Origin: an uncultured Clostridia bacterium
GTDB taxonomy: Bacteria; Bacillota; Clostridia; Christensenellales; Pumilibacteraceae
NCBI GenBank assembly: GCA_934277845.1
Contig: CAKQVV010000033.1
Span: forward strand, 1-14,088
Reading direction: 5' to 3'
Length of the DNA: 14,088 bases
Positions within the stretch are counted from its first letter, which is position 1. Each line of letters opens with the position of its first letter. A model generated the notes under the pieces. It saw nothing but the letters and a program-made list of their open reading frames with translations. It was not told where the DNA came from and made no database searches. Both the position numbers and the translations under genes were made by a program. Of the stretch, positions 1-5,849 are shown in pieces.

Positions 1-2
1 CC

Positions 3-215
3 GTCACCGTCTGCACCGAACGCCGCTCGAATATGCACCGGACCGCGCTGTACGCCGGGCATATCACTCACGCCGAGTTCGACCTCTCGGGCTATTTCGC
101 GGGTTGCGCGGAAGAACTTACCGGGCGCCGGGCTTATATCCGCGTGGTCGTGACGGGAGCGGACGGCAGCTCGGCTTATACCCGCGCTTACGGGCTGAAA
201 GAACTGAAAGCCTGA
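3..215 (+). CDS. C-terminal fragment of an unrecognised protein (5' end outside window)
   Basis: The frame is open from the first bases of the window to a TGA at 213-215, so this is the last ~70 residues of a longer gene; the internal ATG at 33 is unlikely to be the real start. The visible tail is beta-rich, with alternating hydrophobic residues (AYIRVVVTGADGSSAYTRAY) and an -GLKELKA end. That pattern of a strand, a GADG turn and another strand resembles the small C-terminal sandwich that ends some PHP-type metal-dependent phosphoesterases, but this is only a weak resemblance and no catalytic residues are visible. It is followed after 65 nt by another + strand gene with no terminator between, so the two may share a transcript. 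Confidence 0.6.
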   Translation, partial: VTVCTERRSNMHRTALYAGHITHAEFDLSGYFAGCAEELTGRRAYIRVVVTGADGSSAYTRAYGLKELKA

Positions 216-280
216 CGGCTCCGCGCCAAAAAACTAAAATAAATTTTGATAATTCGATAAAACGGAGGTATAATATTATT

Positions 281-817
281 ATGAACGAAGAAGAAAAGAC
301 CACCGCGGCCGAAACCGCGGAAGAAGTTAAATCCGAAGAAGTCAAGGAAGTCGACGCGGTCGAAAACGATAAAACCGTCGAAAACGACAAGCCCGATGAG
401 AAAAAAGGCGGCTTCTGGAAGGACGTCAAAAAAGGCTTCGGCGATTTCTGGGACAAGAGCAAGAAGTTCGTCAAAGAGTCTGCCGACACCGTAAGCGACT
501 ACTTTTCTTCGCAGCAGGAAATCAACGCTCTCAACTCGATCTTCGAGGAAGAAGCCAAAAAATTCACCGACGTGAAAACGGGCAAAACCCGCTACGCGCT
601 GGTGGGCAACGACGGCGTGCTCACGTTCCGCAAGGACGGCGACGGCACCGTGATTAACCTTCGGAACGACGAAATTGTCGCAGGCACGCACCTGTCTGCC
701 GACGGCAAGGTTTACGAAATCACCTCGGTAGACAAGGACGCCGAAGTCGCCTATAAAAAGGCCGGCAACTCGAAGTCCCTCGACTGCTTTACCGCCGCGA
801 CCAGACAAGCGGAATAA
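281..817 (+). CDS. Hypothetical acidic protein, 178 aa
   Basis: I do not recognise the family. The ATG at 281 is preceded by GGAGG at 264-268; the 12-nt spacing is longer than usual but no better in-frame start exists. Residues ~1-50 are Glu/Lys/Asp-rich and low in complexity, probably disordered. Residues ~52-85 are rich in Lys, Phe and Trp (GGFWKDVKKGFGDFWDKSKKF) and could form an amphipathic helix touching a membrane or partner. Residues ~95-165 look like a small beta domain (RYALVGNDGVLTF, then GTVINLRNDEIVAGTHLSADGK). There is no signal peptide or transmembrane segment. The gene ends in TAA and a strong hairpin terminator follows 74 nt later. It is probably an ordinary chromosomal gene of the host, unrelated to CRISPR. 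Confidence 0.75.
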   Translation: MNEEEKTTAAETAEEVKSEEVKEVDAVENDKTVENDKPDEKKGGFWKDVKKGFGDFWDKSKKFVKESADTVSDYFSSQQEINALNSIFEEEAKKFTDVKTGKTRYALVGNDGVLTFRKDGDGTVINLRNDEIVAGTHLSADGKVYEITSVDKDAEVAYKKAGNSKSLDCFTAATRQAE

Positions 818-890
818 CGAAAATAATCGGGCGGGGATATTTTAACTTATCAACTTCCGCACATAATACGTTTATTAAAAATAATTACAG

Positions 891-922
891 AAAAACGCCT
901 CACCGAAAGTGAAGCGTTTTTT
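891..922 (+). terminator. Rho-independent terminator after the 178-aa gene
   Basis: AAAAACGC and TCAC pair with GTGA and GCGTTTTTT across one C/A mismatch, with a short CGAAA loop, and the right arm runs into six T. The A-run on the left makes it usable in both directions, so it can also stop leftward transcripts coming from the 91-aa gene and the CRISPR array. Confidence 0.8.
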
Positions 923-1054
923 CGTATCAGCGTCACTCTAATCCTAATACTGCCATCGCTAAACAGAAACAAATTAACCCAAATACTATCGAAAGGATAA
1001 TGGCAGTACCTTGCCCGACTCATATTTATAATCCTAATTAGTATCCGGCGCGTT
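923..1054. other. Short intergenic stretch with paired repeats
   Basis: No convincing gene. It holds a direct repeat TAATCCTAAT at 939-948 and 1029-1038, and inside that a 9-bp inverted repeat, TACTGCCAT at 948-956 and ATGGCAGTA at 1000-1008, 43 nt apart. A leftward open frame of 70 codons overlaps the stretch, but it has no ribosome binding site and a composition unlike a protein. Confidence 0.4.
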
Positions 1055-1330
1055 TTACGCAAGTTCTTCTTCGGTTATTTCAAACGCCGTCATAAACGCC
1101 GTTATATCGTCAACCGCGAATAAATCGGTGCGATAACTTCCCGGCCACGCAACGAACAATCGCGCCGTACCTTCGCGAACCTTTTTCGCCGCTTCGACGA
1201 GTTCCCGCCGATCGCTCTTGCGATACTGGCACGGTTGCGAAATCGTCCCGTCGTTACCGACGAGGACGTAACACAATAATTTCGACTGATACGGGAACCC
1301 TCCCACTTCACCTGCCGATCTGTAATTCAT
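1055..1330 (-). CDS. Small unknown protein, 91 aa, at the trailer end of the CRISPR array
   Basis: The start is the ATG at 1330-1328, which has GGAGG five bases upstream (1336-1340); the longer frame starting at 1363 lacks this. The protein is soluble with no signal peptide or membrane segment. It begins MNYRSAGEVGGFPYQSKLL, has a strand-turn-strand (CYVLVGNDGTISQP), a central basic helix (RRELVEAAKKVREG), then a RLFVAWPGSYRTDLFAVDD stretch and an acidic tail EITEEELA. I do not recognise the family. It lies on the same strand as the array and cas genes, 89 nt past the last decayed repeat, and has its own full-consensus promoter, so it is probably well expressed regardless of array readthrough. 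A CRISPR-related role (accessory or anti-CRISPR) is possible from position alone but has no sequence support. Confidence 0.7.
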   Translation of the reverse strand: MNYRSAGEVGGFPYQSKLLCYVLVGNDGTISQPCQYRKSDRRELVEAAKKVREGTARLFVAWPGSYRTDLFAVDDITAFMTAFEITEEELA

Positions 1331-1380
1331 AATTTCCTCCGAATAATATCCACAAAGTGCCAACTTGCTTTTACTATGTT

Positions 1381-1409
1381 ATTATACAGTAGATTATTCC
1401 CGATGTCAA
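1381..1409 (-). promoter_or_regulatory. Full-consensus promoter of the 91-aa gene
   Basis: Read on the - strand: TTGACA (1409-1404), a 17-nt spacer, then TATAAT (1386-1381). Both hexamers match the housekeeping consensus exactly. Predicted start of transcription is near 1374, giving a leader of about 44 nt before the ATG at 1330. It sits 11 nt beyond the decayed terminal repeat of the array. Confidence 0.85.
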
Positions 1410-1419
1410 TTCCCGAATC

Positions 1420-1455
1420 GACTACACTATAAACAAAATAACAAGGCTCTCAAAC
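1420..1455 (-). repeat. Decayed leader-distal terminal repeat
   Basis: The 23 bases at 1433-1455 match the consensus repeat exactly, while 10 of the other 13 bases, at its leader-distal (crRNA 3') end, differ. This is the usual decay of the oldest, no-longer-copied repeat, and it marks the trailer end. The part kept is the one that pairs with tracrRNA, so the spacer at 1456-1485 can still be processed. Confidence 0.93.
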
Positions 1456-3831
1456 GCTCGTAAAAAGCGATTTACAAAAGTTTATGTTTAAGACTATTAC
1501 AAAATAACAAGGCTCTCAAACTCAGTAAACTCAACGCGAGTAAGACCGAGAGTTTAAGACTATTACAAAATAACAAGGCTCTCAAACCGTTTACTAATAT
1601 CGTTTACGAAGATCCGAGTTTAAGACTATTACAAAATAACAAGGCTCTCAAACAATCAAATTTTCCCGCAACCGCAAAGCCTGGTTTAAGACTATTACAA
1701 AATAACAAGGCTCTCAAACCGTAACGTCTAACACCTATATTATATTAGGGTTTAAGACTATTACAAAATAACAAGGCTCTCAAACAACACGCAATCATTT
1801 TATACAAAATTGCCAGTTTAAGACTATTACAAAATAACAAGGCTCTCAAACCACCGTACAAACCGTCCGCGCCTTTGTCGCGTTTAAGACTATTACAAAA
1901 TAACAAGGCTCTCAAACAAGATGCAATAGATTATATGCCGACGGCGGGTTTAAGACTATTACAAAATAACAAGGCTCTCAAACATTGTCGGCGCAATGTT
2001 CGCTGTGGTGGCAGTTTAAGACTATTACAAAATAACAAGGCTCTCAAACTCGCGGCACGTTTGCCCCCTGTCCGCAACGGTTTAAGACTATTACAAAATA
2101 ACAAGGCTCTCAAACAAGCTGTACGAGGATATAGACACATATTCAGTTTAAGACTATTACAAAATAACAAGGCTCTCAAACACAATCCGCTAGCGCTTGT
2201 TAAAAGTGATTGTTTAAGACTATTACAAAATAACAAGGCTCTCAAACATATCATACGGACGGGATATCGGCGTGGGTGTTTAAGACTATTACAAAATAAC
2301 AAGGCTCTCAAACATCGCGTCCGCCTTATTGTATACGCGGTGGGTTTAAGACTATTACAAAATAACAAGGCTCTCAAACAGTTGGTGCGCTAACGGTTCG
2401 ATTACGCTTGTTTAAGACTATTACAAAATAACAAGGCTCTCAAACGCTGTTCTCTTATAATTTTTCCGTACATTTGTTTAAGACTATTACAAAATAACAA
2501 GGCTCTCAAACGTAAATGAGAGATGGAAACGCACAAACCCGGTTTAAGACTATTACAAAATAACAAGGCTCTCAAACTTGGCAGTTTGGGTTGCTAGCCG
2601 CTTAATTGTTTAAGACTATTACAAAATAACAAGGCTCTCAAACTGCAATCGTTGCGGACATATCAAGCTCTCTGTTTAAGACTATTACAAAATAACAAGG
2701 CTCTCAAACAAGTATATTATAGCATAAATACGGATATTTGTTTAAGACTATTACAAAATAACAAGGCTCTCAAACTTGCTTGACAAAGTCCAAAATAGAC
2801 TTTATGTTTAAGACTATTACAAAATAACAAGGCTCTCAAACGGGTATATTATACTATAATTATCATTATTTGTTTAAGACTATTACAAAATAACAAGGCT
2901 CTCAAACAAATATAGTATAGCATAATTATCAATATTTGTTTAAGACTATTACAAAATAACAAGGCTCTCAAACAAGTATATTATACTATAATTAAGGATA
3001 TTTGTTTAAGACTATTACAAAATAACAAGGCTCTCAAACTGTTGTATATTATGTTATTGATATTTATGTGTTTAAGACTATTACAAAATAACAAGGCTCT
3101 CAAACTTTATATTCATCAAGCAAATTATTTAACGAGTTTAAGACTATTACAAAATAACAAGGCTCTCAAACTTGGCAGTTCGGGTTGCTAGCCGCTAAAG
3201 TGTTTAAGACTATTACAAAATAACAAGGCTCTCAAACTCTTGATAAAGAATTTTATTCATTTTTCTCGTTTAAGACTATTACAAAATAACAAGGCTCTCA
3301 AACAGTTATAGTATAACATAATTATCAATATTTGTTTAAGACTATTACAAAATAACAAGGCTCTCAAACATATGTACGTTGTCGGCGAGTATTCCGTTGG
3401 TTTAAGACTATTACAAAATAACAAGGCTCTCAAACGAGTATATTATAACATAGTTTTAATTCTTTGTTTAAGACTATTACAAAATAACAAGGCTCTCAAA
3501 CAAAAATGATAATCTTATATCTTTTTTTCAAGTTTAAGACTATTACAAAATAACAAGGCTCTCAAACAAGTGGAGTTAACGATTGAAAAAGATACGTGTT
3601 TAAGACTATTACAAAATAACAAGGCTCTCAAACTGGAATTTGTAAATAAAGTATATTCCATATGTTTAAGACTATTACAAAATAACAAGGCTCTCAAACG
3701 GCGAAAGCGATAAAGCGTGGCTTCCGCAGGTTTAAGACTATTACAAAATAACAAGGCTCTCAAACAAGTATAGTATAACATAAATACAAATATTTGTTTA
3801 AGACTATTACAAAATAACAAGGCTCTCAAAC
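1420..3831 (-). CRISPR. Type II-A CRISPR array, 37 repeats and 36 spacers
   Basis: A strict 66-nt period runs the whole length: 36-nt repeats and 30-nt spacers with no length variation. In the crRNA sense (- strand) the repeat starts GTTTGAGAGCCTTG and ends TAATAGTCTTAAAC, the usual type II-A form. All repeats read here are identical except the one at 1420-1455. Direction is leftward: the leader end ATTTGAG abuts the repeat at 3796-3831, the decayed repeat is at the opposite end, and the tracrRNA anti-repeat pairs with the - strand transcript. The newest spacer is therefore 3766-3795 and the oldest 1456-1485. Seven spacers form a related family and two others are near-duplicates (see findings). 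Open frames across the array on both strands, made of a repeated LRLLQNNKALK or LRALLFCNSLK unit, are translations of the repeat, not genes. Confidence 0.99.
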
Positions 3832-3956
3832 CTCAAATAAGGCTGAAAGCGCGCACCGCCGTGCGGTTATTTTGTGTTTCCGGCGGCAATCGCCGGCGTC
3901 AAAAACCTGCAACCAAGAGCACGGATATTTCTATCCGCAAGACTATAATACCACAA
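3832..3956 (-). promoter_or_regulatory. CRISPR leader
   Basis: 125 nt between the stop of csn2 and the first repeat. In the transcribed sense it ends CCTTATTTGAG directly against the first repeat; ATTTGAG is one of the known 3' leader end motifs of type II-A systems, used by Cas1-Cas2 to place new spacers. The leader holds three short hairpins in a row: 3922-3937 (6-bp stem, 4-nt loop), 3880-3896 (6 bp, 5-nt loop) and 3852-3865 (5 bp, 4-nt loop). The transcript also contains ACAAAATAAC (3875-3866), complementary to GTTATTTTGT inside every repeat, so the leader RNA could pair with a neighbouring repeat. Confidence 0.9.
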
Positions 3957-3973
3957 TCAACCGAAATTTTCAA
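3945..3973 (-). promoter_or_regulatory. Likely pre-crRNA promoter
   Basis: On the - strand, TTGAAA (3973-3968) and TATTAT (3950-3945) are separated by exactly 17 nt. The -35 lies inside the last codons of csn2. The predicted start near 3938 gives about 106 nt of leader RNA before the first repeat. This would let the array be transcribed independently of the cas operon. Confidence 0.65.
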
Positions 3974-4643
3974 GTATTTCGCAAAGATCGTCGGTAATAA
4001 TTATCGAACGTTCGTTCGCGAGCAAGTCGCGAGTCCGATGACTCTCGAAAAGCAACAACGCGATCTTTTTCAACTCGCAATGCCGATATAAAAGCGCAAG
4101 TTCGTCATCCGGCAATACGTCTTTCAGTCCAACGAACACAAACGCATCAACACGTTTCAGTTCCGCAAAAATATCGATATACGCAACGAGTTTTTCAAGC
4201 AACGTATCGTAATTCTTCGCCGGGCGCACGGAAAACGCTTTCAAAACGGTGTCCAACGATAATTCGTCATACTCGATCGGAAAATCAACGGCATCGCACA
4301 GTCCGTTCAAAAAATTTTCCGCCGCCGCAGACAATTCGCCGAACGATGCGACGTAATCGCCGTCGAGAAAAATGTTTTGCAGCCTTTTATACAATAAATT
4401 CGTTATTTTGCGATCGGTAACTTCAAACGAAAACGTATCGGAAACGATTTCGCATCGATCGGACGGTTTTATTTTCGCATCGCCGTACCACATCGAAAAA
4501 CCGGTTTCCGCGCCGGCAAACGCTCCGATCATGTCGCTCACGAGCAAATAAAACTCTTTCGGATTCTCTATCGTAAGCACGAGCGGAGAATCCGGATTAA
4601 GTTCGACAGGCGTTTCGATGCGGAAGTTTGACACTCTAATCAT
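3957..4643 (-). CDS. csn2: Csn2, type II-A spacer-acquisition protein (228 aa)
   Basis: Csn2 forms a tetrameric ring that binds DNA ends and works with Cas1, Cas2 and Cas9 during spacer acquisition; it defines subtype II-A. The length fits the short (about 220 aa) branch as in Streptococcus pyogenes. The N-terminus shows the family pattern, with hydrophobic strands then TIENPKEFYLL at residues ~24-34. The C-terminal half keeps the degraded P-loop-type core strands (DAFVFVGLKDVLP and KKIALLLFES). I chose the ATG at 4643, which overlaps the end of cas2 by 8 nt (ATGATTAG) and gives MIRVSNFRIE; the longer frame from 4694 would add 17 residues that merely overlap cas2. It is last in the operon, next to the leader. 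The assignment rests on position, length and the N-terminal motif, since Csn2 diverges fast. Confidence 0.93.
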   Translation of the reverse strand: MIRVSNFRIETPVELNPDSPLVLTIENPKEFYLLVSDMIGAFAGAETGFSMWYGDAKIKPSDRCEIVSDTFSFEVTDRKITNLLYKRLQNIFLDGDYVASFGELSAAAENFLNGLCDAVDFPIEYDELSLDTVLKAFSVRPAKNYDTLLEKLVAYIDIFAELKRVDAFVFVGLKDVLPDDELALLYRHCELKKIALLLFESHRTRDLLANERSIIITDDLCEILENFG

Positions 4644-4959
4644 ATTCCACCAACCTGTCCATGCTTTCCTCGACAAGCGACTGTTTTTCTCCAACGAGAT
4701 AGTCGATGCGCGAAAACTGATTTTCTGTCACTTCCAGCATCTCGATAATGCCCTCCGGCGGCAGATTCTTCGCGACTTTTTGTTTTACCGCCGCGCTCAC
4801 GACGTTGTTTACGACAAGCCGCGAATAGACCGATTTTTGCATCATTATAAAGCCGTTTTTAATCAAAAACTTGTGGAAACGCCCGTAATCGGTGCGATTT
4901 TTGCTCGTTTCCATAGGTAAATCGAAAAACAATAATAATCTCATAAACCTGTAATTCAT
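4636..4959 (-). CDS. cas2: Cas2, spacer-integration subunit (107 aa)
   Basis: Cas2 is the structural core of the Cas1-Cas2 integrase that inserts new spacers. The N-terminus MNYRFMRLLLFFDLPMET closely follows the type II-A pattern (MSYRYMR...FDMP in S. pyogenes) and places the conserved Asp at residue 13 on the first strand of a ferredoxin-like fold. The next motifs, KFLIKNGFIMMQKSVYSRL and VTENQFSRIDYLVG, also match II-A Cas2. The start is set by an ATGA overlap with the cas1 stop, indicating translational coupling; the longer frame from 5016 only overlaps cas1. Length is typical. Confidence 0.97.
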   Translation of the reverse strand: MNYRFMRLLLFFDLPMETSKNRTDYGRFHKFLIKNGFIMMQKSVYSRLVVNNVVSAAVKQKVAKNLPPEGIIEMLEVTENQFSRIDYLVGEKQSLVEESMDRLVEYD

Positions 4960-5837
4960 AAGTCCCGACGCACCACGTTTTCCGGAAAATCGAGTTCGGT
5001 CGCGCCGCCCGAACACAACGCCGCGATCGTACTGCGAACGTAATTTCTCACCGCTACGTCCAATGTCGTGCTCTTGCCGTCCGATACGGCAGGATAATTG
5101 AGTACGTTCGCCATCTTTTTCTTGAAGTCCGCATCGCCGGTTTCCAACGACAGCGCGGTTTCGTCCACAACCACGCGCAACGGTTCCATAAGATCGGACG
5201 AAAGATTGAACGGGTTAAACTCGTTATCGTGCCATATTCCGAACTGCGTGAGGTATCCGCTCGCGGTAATTTCACGATTAAACGCCGACAAAAGCACCGC
5301 ATAACCGTAATTTAGACAAGCATTGATAAAACCGCCGTCGCGGCGTCCCACGCCCTCGGGCAAAATACAATTAAAGTAAACTTTTGCGGCATGCCCTTCG
5401 CGGTTGGTTTCATCACCCGCTGTCACCTCGTCCATGTATTCCCGAAGCATCGCCGCCTCTTCGTCAAATCCGTAATGACGCAAAAGTTCGCTTTGTCCGA
5501 GTATTTTTCGCCTTATGATTTTTTGCCACACCAGATCCTTCGCTCGTTGTTGCCACGCCGCCTGTTCCTTGTATCGCTTCGACGTGTTATGCGCCGAGTA
5601 ATATGGTATGAGTTCGGAATGCGGCGAACACTTTTCGTCGCAAAAAATGACTTTCACGTTATTCCGCACAAGTTCGCTTAGTAGCGCGGCGGTGAGCGAA
5701 ACGGCGGTGCTTTGCACGATGAGCGTGTTGATTTCGCCTATAAACACGCGTTTTTCGGTTTCACCCCGGATAACGAGGTAATTCAGCCGAAATTCCAGTT
5801 TGCTTCTCGAATTGACTATCACCGTGCGAAAGCCCAT
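4956..5837 (-). CDS. cas1: Cas1, spacer integrase (293 aa)
   Basis: Cas1 is the metal-dependent nuclease-integrase that joins prespacers to the leader-repeat junction. The metal ligands seen in all active Cas1 proteins are present: Glu147 (in TNREGHAAK), His203 (in IWHDNEF) and Glu218 (in SSDLMEPL). The N-terminal beta domain (FRTVIVNSRSKLEF, VKVIFCDEK) and the NYGYAVLLS helix match type II-A Cas1, and length is normal. The ATG at 5837 has AAGGGG seven bases upstream, lying within the 12-nt gap after cas9, so it is in the same operon. The last ~30 residues (after the YVRSTIAAL helix) are less conserved. Likely active. Confidence 0.98.
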   Translation of the reverse strand: MGFRTVIVNSRSKLEFRLNYLVIRGETEKRVFIGEINTLIVQSTAVSLTAALLSELVRNNVKVIFCDEKCSPHSELIPYYSAHNTSKRYKEQAAWQQRAKDLVWQKIIRRKILGQSELLRHYGFDEEAAMLREYMDEVTAGDETNREGHAAKVYFNCILPEGVGRRDGGFINACLNYGYAVLLSAFNREITASGYLTQFGIWHDNEFNPFNLSSDLMEPLRVVVDETALSLETGDADFKKKMANVLNYPAVSDGKSTTLDVAVRNYVRSTIAALCSGGATELDFPENVVRRDL

Positions 5838-5849
5838 TTCTTAACCCCT

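Noticed and set aside
1371..1387. Self-targeting: ACTATGTTAT (1373-1382) matches part of spacer 3436-3465
   Set aside because: The match is 10 nt in the middle and PAM-distal part only; the seed does not match, and short AT-rich matches like this are expected by chance.
1875..3829. Open reading frames of 104-172 codons across the array on both strands
   Set aside because: They are made of a repeating 22-residue unit because the 66-nt CRISPR period is divisible by three; they are translations of repeats, not proteins.
1420..3831. Transcription of the array on the + strand
   Set aside because: The anti-repeat of the tracrRNA would then be the same sense as the repeat, the leader would be at the decayed end, and ATTTGAG would be at the wrong side.
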